NCBI GenBank assembly: GCA_041476545.1
Contig: JBGOTP010000016.1
Coordinates: 1 to 27,705 of the forward strand
Length of the DNA: 27,705 nt
Source of the DNA: JBGOTP01 sp041476545
GTDB taxonomy: Bacteria > Acidobacteriota > Vicinamibacteria > Vicinamibacterales > CAVVIG01
Direction of reading: 5' to 3'
Part shown: piece after piece, positions 14,147 to 22,994 of the stretch
Layout of the letters: each line of letters opens with the position of its first letter
How positions within the stretch are numbered: the first letter of the stretch is position 1
Notes under the pieces: model-generated
What the model was told of the DNA's origin: nothing
Database searches by the model: none
What the model saw: only the letters and a program-made list of their open reading frames with translations
Program-made: the position numbers and the translations under genes

Positions 14147-16207
14147 ATGACGACGCCATTCGATCCGGCGAGTGGTCTGCCCGTGGCGCTCGCGCTCCGG
14201 ATCGTGACGATCATCGTGACGCTACTGGCGTCGCGGCGGAGCGGCGCGGCGCGCCAAGTGGCGTTCCTCGGGTCCGCCATGGCGTCCATCGTGAGCGGCC
14301 TGACGGCGGCCTACGTGTTACACGCCCATGCGTCCGTGCATGGTGTGCTGTTCGCCCATCAGGCCTCCGGGTTCGTGCTGACATATGCGGTAGACGGGCT
14401 ATCGGCGTGGTTCCTTGTGGTGCTGTCCGTTCTGGCCGTTCCGATCGCGCTCTTCAGTATTGGTTACATCGGGCATTCACATTTCGCCCGGCGGTCTGTC
14501 TTCATCGGCATTGCGTTCAACATGCTGCTCGGTTCGTTGGAGGTCGTGTTCGCGGCCGACGGAGTCATCACGTTCCTGTTTGCGTGGGAGCTGTTTACGC
14601 TCGTGACGGCCGCCCTCGTGGCGACCGACCACGAAGAGCGCGCGAGCCGCCAGGCCGCGTACATCTATCTGGTCATGTCGCACGTCGGTACCGGCTGTCT
14701 CGTCGCCGGATTCCTGGTGTTGGCCGCCGTGTCCGGCTCCTTGGCGTTCCCAACGCTTCTGTCGGGCCACGTGGTGTCGGGGTCGCTGCGCGACGGGCTG
14801 TTCGCGCTCTTCTTCGTCGGCTTCGGTATCAAGGCAGGCATCATCCCCCTTCATGTGTGGTTGCCTGAGGCACACCCGGCTGCGCCGACAAACATCTCGG
14901 CGCTGATGTCTGGCGTGCTCATCAAAGCCGGGATTTACGGCATCGTGCGCGTCTGCGCATTTGGTCTGGGCGTGCCGAGGCTCTCATGGGGCGTGTTCGT
15001 CGTGGCGTTGGGAGGGCTCTCGGCGGTGCTGGGAGTGCTGTATGCGCTGATGCAGCACGATCTGAAGCGGCTCCTGGCCTACCACAGCATCGAGAACATC
15101 GGCATCATTCTCCTCGGCCTGGGTGCCGGAATGATGGGGTTGGCCTACGGTCGTGGCGATCTCGCGGCTCTTGGGATTGCGGCCAGCCTCTATCACGTTT
15201 TGAATCACGCGGTGTTCAAGGGGTTGCTGTTCCTCGGGGCGGGGAGCGTCGTGATGGCGACCGGCACGCAGCAGATCGAGCGGTTCGGGGGACTGCTGCG
15301 GAGGATGCCGTGGACCGGGCTGTTCTTCCTCGTCGGCGCGATGGCGATTTCCGGTCTGCCGCCACTGAACGGCTTTGCGAGCGAATGGCTGACGTTCCAG
15401 GCGTTCCTGTTTGGGTTTCGCGGGTCCGCGGAACCCCTCGTCCACTCCCTGTTTCCGCTGAGCGGCGCTCTGCTGGCGCTGACGACGGCACTGGCCGCGG
15501 CATGTTTCGTCAAGGCGTTCGGCATCAGTTTCCTGGCTCTGCCGCGGAGTCGAGCGGCTGCCGACGCGCACGAATCGCCGGCCGTGATGCTCGTGCCGCA
15601 GGCGTTTCTGGCGGCGCTCTGCATCGGGCTGGGTCTCTTCCCGGGGGTCGTGCTCCGCGTGCTCGGAAGCGCCATGGCGTCGTTGCCTGGGTTGCAGCCG
15701 GGCGCTGACATGGCGCGGGGTGGCCTGGGGATGACGTCGATGACTGCCGGGCCCTCCGGGCTCGACTCGTTCGACCACGTCGTCCCCCTGGTACTCGGCG
15801 CGACGCTGCTGGGCGGGCTGGTGGTGGCGGCGCTGCTGACGGCACGGCGAGGGCTCGCGACGCGGCGCGTGCCGACGTGGGGATGTGGCGGCGAGCTGGA
15901 CGCGCGCACGGAGTACACGGCGACCGCATTTTCAAAACCGCTGATGATGATCTTCCGGGCCGTGTATCGGCCGACGCGGGAGGTGGAAGCGCTGGCGGAG
16001 GTCTCCCCGTACTTTCCCCAGGAGGTACGCTATCGCTCGACGATCGAGCCGACCTTCGAGCGGTACGTCTACGGTCCGTTGGTGCGGGGCGTGTTGCGGG
16101 TGGCCGATGGGATGAAGGTGCTGCAGGCCGGGAGCCTGCATGCCTACCTCGCCTACGTGATCGCCCTGGTCGTGAGCCTGGTACTTCTTGTCTGGTGGAG
16201 CAGTTGA
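14147..16207 (+). CDS. HyfB-like proton-conducting antiporter subunit, copy 1 of Ehr-type complex
   Basis: A 686-residue polytopic membrane protein of the NuoL/NuoM/HyfB antiporter family. Conserved ion-path residues are visible: E148 in FAWELFTLVTAAL, K229 in GFGIKAGIIPLHVWLPEAHP, and K260 in SALMSGVLIKAGIYGI. LKRLLAYHSIENIGII follows, as in HyfB. The C-terminal extension (from about 565) ends with an amphipathic and membrane segment containing YGPLVRGVLRVADGMKVLQAG, typical of HyfB-type subunits. It should sit in the membrane arm and move H+ or Na+. It is the first gene of the complex after the regulator. A second copy follows directly, overlapping no bases. The ATG at 14147 is preceded by GGTGGGACGGTGG; this start gives the same N-terminal length as copy 2. 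Confidence 0.92.
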   Translation: MTTPFDPASGLPVALALRIVTIIVTLLASRRSGAARQVAFLGSAMASIVSGLTAAYVLHAHASVHGVLFAHQASGFVLTYAVDGLSAWFLVVLSVLAVPIALFSIGYIGHSHFARRSVFIGIAFNMLLGSLEVVFAADGVITFLFAWELFTLVTAALVATDHEERASRQAAYIYLVMSHVGTGCLVAGFLVLAAVSGSLAFPTLLSGHVVSGSLRDGLFALFFVGFGIKAGIIPLHVWLPEAHPAAPTNISALMSGVLIKAGIYGIVRVCAFGLGVPRLSWGVFVVALGGLSAVLGVLYALMQHDLKRLLAYHSIENIGIILLGLGAGMMGLAYGRGDLAALGIAASLYHVLNHAVFKGLLFLGAGSVVMATGTQQIERFGGLLRRMPWTGLFFLVGAMAISGLPPLNGFASEWLTFQAFLFGFRGSAEPLVHSLFPLSGALLALTTALAAACFVKAFGISFLALPRSRAAADAHESPAVMLVPQAFLAALCIGLGLFPGVVLRVLGSAMASLPGLQPGADMARGGLGMTSMTAGPSGLDSFDHVVPLVLGATLLGGLVVAALLTARRGLATRRVPTWGCGGELDARTEYTATAFSKPLMMIFRAVYRPTREVEALAEVSPYFPQEVRYRSTIEPTFERYVYGPLVRGVLRVADGMKVLQAGSLHAYLAYVIALVVSLVLLVWWSS

Positions 16208-16208
16208 G

Positions 16209-18293
16209 TTGAGCCTCAGCCAGGTGGCTGCTGCTGGATTGCCGGCGGCGCTCGGTGTGCGTCTCGTCACGGTCGCCGCGACGCTTGCGCTGGCTCGGCG
16301 TACTGGCGCCTGCCGCCTGGTGGCCTTGAGTGGCTCCATCCTGGCGTCGGCGATGACGGTGGCCGTTGCCGTCCAGGTGGTCGCGTCAGGTCGATCGATC
16401 AATGGCGTCCTCGCTCGCCACGCGGCATCCGGCATTGTCCTCGGTTACTGTGTGACGCCGCTGTCGGCGTGGTTTCTCCTGGTGCTGGGCTTGATCGCGG
16501 TGCCGGTGACGTTCTACAGCGTCGGATATTTCGCTCATGCGGTCGAAGCGTCCCGCACGGCCTTTGTCGGAACGGCGTTCAACGTGCTGCTTGGAGCTGT
16601 CGAAGTCGTGTTCGCGGCCGACGGAGTCATCACGTTCCTGTTCGCGTGGGAGCTGATGACGCTGGCGACGGCCGCCCTCGTGGCGACCGACCACGGAGAC
16701 CGCGCAAGCCGCCGCGCCGCGTACCTCTACCTGGTCATGTCGCACGTGGGCACGGGCTGCCTCGTGGCCGGGTTTCTGATCTTGTCGGCGGCGTCCGGCT
16801 CTTCGTCCTTCCCGGTCTTGCTGGCGGGCCACGTGGTGTCGGGTCCGCTGCGTCACGGGCTGTTTGCGCTCTTCTTCTTCGGGTTTGGAGTAAAGGCGGG
16901 CATCATCCCCCTCCATGTATGGTTGCCCGAGGCCCATCCCGCGGCGCCAAGCAGTGTCTCTGCCCTCATGTCCGCGGTGCTCATCACGGCGGGCATCTAT
17001 GGACTCTTCAGGGTCTGCGCCTTTGGCCTCGGCATCCCCGACGCGAAGTGGGGTCTCGCGTTCATGATGTTCGGCACGCTGTCCGCCATCCTGGGCGTGT
17101 TGTACGCACTGACCCAGGGCGACATCAAGCGGATCCTCGCGTACAGCACAATCGAGAATGCAGGCATCATCGTCCTGGGCCTGGGTGTGGGCATGGTGGC
17201 CTTGGCGCACGGCCGCGGCGAGCTGGCGGCGCTGGCAGTGGCAGCCAGCCTCGCTCACGTCTTGAATCACGCGGTGTTCAAGGGGTTGCTGTTCCTCGGG
17301 GCGGGGAGCGTGGTGATGGCGACCGGCACGCGGCAGATCGAGCAGTTCGGGGGACTGCTGCGGCGCATGCCGTGGACGGGATTGTTCTTCCTCGTGGGCG
17401 CGATGGCGATTTCCGGCCTGCCGCTCCTGAATGGCTTCGCGAGCGAATGGCTCACGTTTCAGGCGCTGCTGTTGGGGTTTGCATCCACGCCGGGTCTGGT
17501 TCGTCTGAATTTTCCGCTCGGCGGCGCGATGCTGGCGCTGACGACGGCACTGGCCGCGGCGTGTTTCGTCAAGGCGTTCGGCATCAGTTTCCTGGCCCTG
17601 CCGCGGAGCCGAGCGGCTGCCGACGCGCACGAATCGCCGGCCGTGATGCTCGTGCCGCAGGCGTTTCTGGCCGCGCTCTGCATCGGGCTGGGTCTCTTCC
17701 CGGGGGTCGTGCTCCGCGTGCTCGGACGCGTCATGGCATCGTTGCCTGGGTTACAGCCGAGGGCGGACCTGGCGTGGGGTGACCTGGGAATGACGTCGAT
17801 GATGTCGATGACGTCGGTCGCGTCGATCGCCTCCGCGTCCTCCCAGGTCGGCTGGTTCGATCACGTCGTCCCCATGGGGATCGGCGCGGCGCTCGTCGGC
17901 GGGTTGGCGGTGGCGGGGTTGCTGACGGCACGGCGTGGGCTGGCGGCGCGGCGGGTGCCGACGTGGGGCTGTGGCGGCGAACTGGATGCGCGCACGGAGT
18001 ACACGGCGACCGCGTTTTCGAAACCGCTGATGATGATCTTCCGGGCCGTGTATCGGCCGACGCGGGAAGTGGAGGCGCTGGCGGAGGTCTCCCCGTATTT
18101 TCCCCAGGAGGTGCGCTATCGGTCGGCGATCGAGCCGACCTTCGAGCGGTATGTCTACGGTCCGTTGGTGCGGGGCGTGTTGCGGGTGGCCGATGGGATG
18201 AAGGTGTTGCAGGCCGGGAGCCTTCATGCCTACCTCGCCTACGTGCTCGTGCTCGCCGTCATGTTGCTGATGTGGCTTGGAGGTACGACGTGA
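16209..18293 (+). CDS. HyfB-like proton-conducting antiporter subunit, copy 2 of Ehr-type complex
   Basis: A 694-residue paralogue of the preceding gene. The start is placed at TTG 16209: GGTGGAG at 16194-16200 is a suitable ribosome-binding site, and from here the N-terminus has exactly as many residues before the shared GLP motif as copy 1. The previous stop lies one base upstream. E148 (FAWELMTL) and K229 (GFGVKAGIIPLHVWLPEAHP) are conserved, but position 260 is Thr (SALMSAVLITAGIYGL) where copy 1 has Lys; Thr at this place is NuoL-like. The last third is almost identical to copy 1 in DNA and protein. The stop overlaps the next GTG in the form GTGA. Having two different HyfB subunits could give two ion channels in the membrane arm. 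Confidence 0.92.
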   Translation: MSLSQVAAAGLPAALGVRLVTVAATLALARRTGACRLVALSGSILASAMTVAVAVQVVASGRSINGVLARHAASGIVLGYCVTPLSAWFLLVLGLIAVPVTFYSVGYFAHAVEASRTAFVGTAFNVLLGAVEVVFAADGVITFLFAWELMTLATAALVATDHGDRASRRAAYLYLVMSHVGTGCLVAGFLILSAASGSSSFPVLLAGHVVSGPLRHGLFALFFFGFGVKAGIIPLHVWLPEAHPAAPSSVSALMSAVLITAGIYGLFRVCAFGLGIPDAKWGLAFMMFGTLSAILGVLYALTQGDIKRILAYSTIENAGIIVLGLGVGMVALAHGRGELAALAVAASLAHVLNHAVFKGLLFLGAGSVVMATGTRQIEQFGGLLRRMPWTGLFFLVGAMAISGLPLLNGFASEWLTFQALLLGFASTPGLVRLNFPLGGAMLALTTALAAACFVKAFGISFLALPRSRAAADAHESPAVMLVPQAFLAALCIGLGLFPGVVLRVLGRVMASLPGLQPRADLAWGDLGMTSMMSMTSVASIASASSQVGWFDHVVPMGIGAALVGGLAVAGLLTARRGLAARRVPTWGCGGELDARTEYTATAFSKPLMMIFRAVYRPTREVEALAEVSPYFPQEVRYRSAIEPTFERYVYGPLVRGVLRVADGMKVLQAGSLHAYLAYVLVLAVMLLMWLGGTT

Positions 18294-19255
18294 CCCCGCT
18301 GACCCCAGTGATCCATTCCGCACTCGGTGCGATTGTCGTCGCGCTCCTTCAGGCCGCGGGCATGCTTGCGATGGCTCCGCTGTTGAGAGCCGTGATCAAG
18401 AAGATGAAAGCGAGGCTCCAGAATCGACAGGGGCCGCCGCTACTGCAGGGGTACTACGATCTGGCGAAGCTTCTCCGCAAGGAGCCGGTTCGATCCGAAG
18501 ACGCGTCGTGGGTCTACGTGGCGGGTCCCCGCGTCTACTTCGCGGCGGCCGTCGCGGCCACGACGCTGGTTCCCGTTCTGGTGGCGGCGGCGCCGCTCGA
18601 GGCCGCCGGCGGCATCCTGCTTCTGGTCGGGACGCTTGCGCTCGGCCGCTTCGCGCTCGCCACGGCCGCCCTCGATACGGGAAGCCCCTTCGGGGGCATG
18701 GGCGCGAGCCGCGACATGACGATCGCGGCGCTCGCGGAGCCGGCCCTGTTGCTGGGGCTCTTCACGTCGGCGCTCGCCGCCGGGTCCATGAATCTGGGCG
18801 TGCTGGTCAGGGGCTTGCTGCAGCAGGGCCACTCGTTCCACCCGAGCGATCTGCTCGCGTTCGCGGGACTCTTCATCATTGTCATTGCCGAGACAGGCCG
18901 CATTCCGGTGGACAATCCGGCCACGCATCTCGAGTTGACGATGATCCACGAGGCGATGGTCCTCGAGTACGCAGGACCGGATCTCGCGCTCGTCGAGTGG
19001 GCGTCCGCGCTCAAGGAGCTGTTGTACCTGACGCTGCTCGTGGACCTGTTCATTCCCACGGGTATCGCGACGACCGCGGCGCCGGCGGCGGTCCTTGGGG
19101 CGTTGGCGGCGTGGACCGGCAAAATCGTCCTGTTCGCGACAGCCGTGACGCTTGCGGAGAGCACGAATGCCAAGCTCCGTCTGTTCCGTGTCCCCGAACT
19201 CGTGTCCGTGTCTCTGGGTCTCGCGTTTCTGGCCCTGGCGATCCGGTTCCTGTGA
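18290..19255 (+). CDS. HyfC/NuoH-like membrane subunit of Ehr-type complex
   Basis: A 321-residue membrane protein from GTG 18290, with GGAGG at 18279-18283 and GTGA overlap with the gene before. The frame is open much further upstream but that part belongs to the C-terminal coding region of HyfB copy 2 in another frame. Signature: KKMKARLQNRQGPPLLQGYYDLAKLLRKE at about 34-62 (the NRQGPP motif is the NuoH/HyfC hallmark), and ETGRIPVDNPATHLELTMIHEAMVLEY, listed here as ETGRIPVDNPATHLELTMIH then EAMVLEY, the quinone-site/Q-module connection loop. About eight hydrophobic segments are visible. This subunit joins the Fe-S arm to the antiporter arm and carries the conserved acidic residues that couple redox change to ion movement. 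Confidence 0.93.
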   Translation: MTPLTPVIHSALGAIVVALLQAAGMLAMAPLLRAVIKKMKARLQNRQGPPLLQGYYDLAKLLRKEPVRSEDASWVYVAGPRVYFAAAVAATTLVPVLVAAAPLEAAGGILLLVGTLALGRFALATAALDTGSPFGGMGASRDMTIAALAEPALLLGLFTSALAAGSMNLGVLVRGLLQQGHSFHPSDLLAFAGLFIIVIAETGRIPVDNPATHLELTMIHEAMVLEYAGPDLALVEWASALKELLYLTLLVDLFIPTGIATTAAPAAVLGALAAWTGKIVLFATAVTLAESTNAKLRLFRVPELVSVSLGLAFLALAIRFL

Positions 19256-19265
19256 GGTCCTGCGC

Positions 19266-19913
19266 ATGACGGGCAACGTGTTGATCCTCTGTGCCGCCGG
19301 CATGCTGGTGAGCGCGTACCTCATGGTGGCCCAGAAAGCCCTGTTCACCGCGATCCGTTTGTACAGCGCTCAGTCACTGCTGCTCGGGATCGTGGCCGCC
19401 ACCATTGCGTTCTCCGAAGCGCGACACGATCTCTTCGTCACGGCCGCGTTGACCGTGGCGCTGAAGGGAATTCTGATCCCGTGGTTCCTGATGCGCGTGA
19501 TCGACCGCATCGGCATTCACCGGGAAATCGAACCGTTCCTGAACGTCCCTGCCTCGCTGATGGTCTGTGTGGGCCTGACCGTCGTCGGATATCGCGTCAG
19601 TACCGGCTTTCCGGAGGGCGCTCGGGGTGTGAGCCATCATCTGATCGGCATCGCCCTGTCGATGCTGCTGATTGGGCTCTTCCTGATGGTGACGCGGAAG
19701 AAGGCCATCACACAGATCCTCGCGTTGCTGACGGTGGAGAACGCGGTGTTTCTCGTCGCGGTTGGCGTCACGTCCGGTATGCCGTTTGTCGTGGAGTTGG
19801 GGATTTCCTTCGACGTGATTCTGGCCGTCCTCATCCTCGGCGTTCTCGTCGGTCGAATCGTCGACCGGTTCGAGTCGATGGACGTCAGCCGTCTGTCCAA
19901 GTTGAAAGGGTAG
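19266..19913 (+). CDS. HyfE-like membrane subunit of Ehr-type complex
   Basis: A 215-residue membrane protein from ATG 19266 with GAGG just upstream; the longer open frame lies inside the previous gene. About six hydrophobic segments are present, for example ILCAAGMLVSAYLMVAQKAL, SLLLGIVAATIAF and LSMLLIGLFLMVT. Key family features are AQKALFTAIRLYSAQSLLLG near the N-terminus, ALKGILIPWFL, and the NuoK-like TVENAVFLVAVGVTSGMPFVVELGISFDVILAV stretch, here given in part as TVENAVFLVAV and GISFDVILAVLI; E in TVEN and E in VELG are the usual buried acidic residues. HyfE is the NuoK-like subunit fused to extra N-terminal helices. It forms part of the ion path between HyfC and HyfF/HyfB. Stop and next start are one base apart. 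Confidence 0.92.
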   Translation: MTGNVLILCAAGMLVSAYLMVAQKALFTAIRLYSAQSLLLGIVAATIAFSEARHDLFVTAALTVALKGILIPWFLMRVIDRIGIHREIEPFLNVPASLMVCVGLTVVGYRVSTGFPEGARGVSHHLIGIALSMLLIGLFLMVTRKKAITQILALLTVENAVFLVAVGVTSGMPFVVELGISFDVILAVLILGVLVGRIVDRFESMDVSRLSKLKG

Positions 19914-19914
19914 C

Positions 19915-21402
19915 GTGAACCTTCTCGTCTGGACGCTCGTGGTTCCCCTGATCTCGGCCGCCGCCGGCGGCCTTGGCGGCCCACGCCCGTTCAAGGAAGC
20001 CACCCTGGTCGGCGGCCTTCTACTCACCTTCGGGCTGTGCCTCGCGACAGCCAACCAGTTCCTTGGGGGCATCGTGCCTGCCGCGTTCGGCGACGCATTG
20101 CGAGTCGACGGGCTGTCGGCGCTGGTGCTCGTGCTCTGTGGGTTCGTCGGTCTTCTCTCGGCCGTCTATGGCGTTGGCTATTTGCGGCGCAATGAGGCGC
20201 GACGGTTAGTCACGCCACGGATGCGACGCAAGTTCTACGCGCTCATCCCGGCCTACGTGTTCGCGATGCTCCTCGTCTCGGTCTCGAACAATCTCGGCAT
20301 CCTGTGGATCGCCGTCGAACTCACGACGCTGGCGTCCGTCTTCCTCGTCACGTTCCACGACCGGGACACGTCGCTCGAAGCGGCGTGGAAATTTCTGATG
20401 CTTGGCAGTCTGGGCCTTGCGTTCGCGCTCCTCGGCACGGTGCTGTTGTTCGCCTCGGGCCAGGGGCATCTCGGAGAAGGCATGGCCTCGCTCAACTGGA
20501 CGCGCTTCATGCAAGTCGCGCCGGAGCTGCATCCCTTTACCCTCCGCCTCGGCGTGGTGTTCGCGCTCGTCGGGTACGGCACCAAGGCCGGTCTGGCTCC
20601 CATGCACACGTGGAAGCCGGACGCGTATCGCGAAGCGCCGTCCCCGGCCGGCGTTCTGATGGCCGTCGGCATGCTGAACGGCGCCCTCTACTGCATCCTG
20701 AGGGTCCATTTGATTTCCAAGGCGTCGCTTGGGCCCGAGTTCTCGGGCGGCTTGCTGTTGATGCTGGGTCTGCTGTCAGTGCTGATCGCCACCCCCTTTA
20801 TCCTGATCCAGTGGAACCTCAAGCGCCTGCTGGCCTACTCGAGCATCGAGCACGTCGGCATCATGGCTCTCGGTGTGGGGCTTGGCGCCGAGGCGGGTGT
20901 GTTCGGAGCGCTCCTGCACATGACGTATCACTCTCTGGTCAAACCCGTCGCCTTCTTTTCGGCCGGCACGCTCGCGCAGCTCCACAGCTCCTCGGACTTC
21001 GATCGGATCGGAAACGGCACGTTCAGCCGAGCACCAATCGCGAGCGCGATGCTCGTCCTCGCGGCCGTGATCATGACGGGCTCGCCTCCCTTCGGACTGT
21101 TCTTCAGCGAAATGACCATCCTCAGAGCCGGTTTCCTCGGGCCGCACGTGACGGCGACAGCTGTATTCCTGGCCGCGCTGATCCTGCTCTTCTGCGGCTT
21201 CGCGTATCAGGTCGGACGCATCGTGCTCGGACCGCCGCGCGATCCGGCCGAGAGGCGCATTCCCCAGCCGGAACGCTTCGACCTCGGTATGGGCACGATG
21301 ATCGCGGCCGCGGTCATTGCGGTTGTGTCCGCCTTCTACCTGCCAGGGCCGCTGATGGCCCTCATCCGCGCCGCGACACAGGTCGTGTGGGGGGGAGCGT
21401 GA
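19915..21402 (+). CDS. HyfF-like antiporter subunit of Ehr-type complex
   Basis: A 495-residue polytopic protein of the NuoN/HyfF type starting at GTG 19915, one base after the HyfE stop. E135 in IAVELTTLASVFLVTF and K224 in GYGTKAGLAPMHTWKPDAYREAPSPAG, the latter shown as GYGTKAGLAPMHTWKPDAY, are the expected ion-path residues. LNGALYCILR follows, the form typical of HyfF, and then NLKRLLAYSSIEHVGIMALG. A C-terminal FCGFAYQVGRIVLGPPRDP loop and a last helix end the protein. It ends in GTGA overlap with the large-subunit gene, preceded by GGGGGAG. It is the third antiporter-like subunit of this complex, after the two HyfB copies. Confidence 0.93.
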   Translation: MNLLVWTLVVPLISAAAGGLGGPRPFKEATLVGGLLLTFGLCLATANQFLGGIVPAAFGDALRVDGLSALVLVLCGFVGLLSAVYGVGYLRRNEARRLVTPRMRRKFYALIPAYVFAMLLVSVSNNLGILWIAVELTTLASVFLVTFHDRDTSLEAAWKFLMLGSLGLAFALLGTVLLFASGQGHLGEGMASLNWTRFMQVAPELHPFTLRLGVVFALVGYGTKAGLAPMHTWKPDAYREAPSPAGVLMAVGMLNGALYCILRVHLISKASLGPEFSGGLLLMLGLLSVLIATPFILIQWNLKRLLAYSSIEHVGIMALGVGLGAEAGVFGALLHMTYHSLVKPVAFFSAGTLAQLHSSSDFDRIGNGTFSRAPIASAMLVLAAVIMTGSPPFGLFFSEMTILRAGFLGPHVTATAVFLAALILLFCGFAYQVGRIVLGPPRDPAERRIPQPERFDLGMGTMIAAAVIAVVSAFYLPGPLMALIRAATQVVWGGA

Positions 21403-22976
21403 AGTCCATTGCGGCGGCGCTTGGCGTGGCGGATGGAGCCGTTCGCGAGTTGCGATCCGGAGAGCTGGTTCTGGACGCCAGCCCGGCCGCGCTGCCCGCG
21501 CTCGCCGACGCCGTCATGCTCGGTCTGAACGGACGGCTCATGTCGCTGTTCGCCAGTGACGAACGCAGCACGACGGATCGCTTCCTCCTCCACCATGTGT
21601 GGTCCCTGCCGGCCCTGCGCACCTTCCTTCACGTGTCGACGCCGTTGGATAAAGCCAGCGCCGAGCCGTCATTCCCCTCCATCGCGGCGAAGTATCCTGC
21701 CGCGAACTGGTTCGAACGTGAGGTGATGGACTTCTTCGGCCTCGTGCCGGAGGGTCATCCGAATCTGGCGCGCGTCGCCCTCCATGACGACTGGCCGGAT
21801 GGGGCGTGGGCGCTCCGCAAGGATTTTCCCGACGACAGCACAGTGCCGCGCGTGTCGGGTGATTTCCACCCGTTCCGGCCGGTGACCGGCGAAGGCGTGT
21901 TCCAGGTCCCCGTGGGGCCCGTCCACGCGGGCATCATCGAGCCCGGACACTTCCGGTTTGGCGTGGCCGGCGAGCCCGTGTTGTACCTCCAGCTTCGACT
22001 GTTCTACGTCCACAAGGGAACCGAGAAGCGCTTCGAGCGGATTCCGTGGCGTCACGGGCTGTTCCTCGCCGAATCGATCTCCGGCGATACGGCGGTGGGT
22101 CACGCGCTGGCGTACGCGCATGCCATCGAGCGTCTCGCCGATGTGGACGTGCCGGCTCGGGCTTCCGCGTTGCGAGTTGTGCTGCTGGAACTCGAGCGCA
22201 TGTACAACCACACGGCGGATATCGGCGCACTCGCAACCGACGTGGCGTTCACGGTGCCGGCAAGTCGGGCCCAGGCGTTGCGCGAGGGCCTCGTCCGGCT
22301 GCAGGATCAGTTGTTTGGGACACGGTTGCTGAGGGGCACGATCGCCCTGGGCGGCGTCACGCGCGATCTTCTGCCGGCCGGGCGCGACGCGCTGCGCGCG
22401 CACCTTCGGGCATTTGAAACGGAGTTCGACGACCTGATCACGCTGCTCATCGATGCCGGCACGTTCACCGACCGCGTCGACGGGACAGGAGTCCTGTCGA
22501 ATCAGGCGGCGCGGGATCTCGGGATCGTCGGGATGGCCGCGCGCGCGTCGGGGGTGGATGCGGATGCGCGGCGAGATCATCCGCATGACGCCTATGCGGG
22601 TCTGCGGTTCGAAGTCCCCGTCGAGGAGGGAGGCGACGTAAGGGCGCGGCTCATGGTTCGAGCGCGGGAAGTCGAGCAGTCGTTGCTGATCCTGCGACAG
22701 GTGCTCGACGTCCTGCCCGACACGCCGCTCCTGACACCACTGCCTGATCGGTTGCCCGCGTGTGCATCGGCGCTCGGATGGGCCGAAGCGTGGCGCGGTC
22801 CGTGCACCCATTGGGTGGCCACCGACGAGCGGGGCGACATCGCTCGCGTCAAGGTGACGGACCCGAGTTTTCTCAACTGGCCGGGGCTCGTTCACGCCGT
22901 GCCTGGCAATATCATCCCGGACTTTCCGGTGATCAACAAGAGCTTCAACCTCTCGTATTCCGGAAACGATCGATAG
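21399..22976 (+). CDS. NuoC-NuoD/HyfG-like large subunit lacking all NiFe-binding cysteines
   Basis: A 525-residue soluble protein from GTG 21399. Residues 1-165 are the NuoC-like 30-kDa domain (NWFEREVMDFFGLVPEGHPN, HDDWPDGAWALRKDF). The NuoD/HycE-like part begins at GPVHAGIIEPGHFRFGVAGE (H176, E181). The L1 site, in hydrogenases R-I-C-G-I-C, reads S-I-S-G-D-T here, so S228 and T231 replace the two cysteines; H235 is kept. The L2 site, D-P-C-x-S-C-T-D-R in group 4 enzymes, reads NLSYSGNDR, so S519 and G522 replace the cysteines. The NiFe centre cannot form. The protein ends at the Arg after which HycE is normally cut, so no processed tail exists. It belongs to energy-converting hydrogenase-related (Ehr) complexes. 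The frame is open upstream to 20304 but that part is out of frame with HyfF and not real. Confidence 0.92.
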   Translation: MKSIAAALGVADGAVRELRSGELVLDASPAALPALADAVMLGLNGRLMSLFASDERSTTDRFLLHHVWSLPALRTFLHVSTPLDKASAEPSFPSIAAKYPAANWFEREVMDFFGLVPEGHPNLARVALHDDWPDGAWALRKDFPDDSTVPRVSGDFHPFRPVTGEGVFQVPVGPVHAGIIEPGHFRFGVAGEPVLYLQLRLFYVHKGTEKRFERIPWRHGLFLAESISGDTAVGHALAYAHAIERLADVDVPARASALRVVLLELERMYNHTADIGALATDVAFTVPASRAQALREGLVRLQDQLFGTRLLRGTIALGGVTRDLLPAGRDALRAHLRAFETEFDDLITLLIDAGTFTDRVDGTGVLSNQAARDLGIVGMAARASGVDADARRDHPHDAYAGLRFEVPVEEGGDVRARLMVRAREVEQSLLILRQVLDVLPDTPLLTPLPDRLPACASALGWAEAWRGPCTHWVATDERGDIARVKVTDPSFLNWPGLVHAVPGNIIPDFPVINKSFNLSYSGNDR

Positions 22977-22994
22977 AAGGCGACACAGGACGAC

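Noticed and set aside
20304..22976. One very long open frame of 890 codons
   Set aside because: Its first 365 codons lie in another frame inside the HyfF gene and show no family; only 21399-22976 is the real large subunit.
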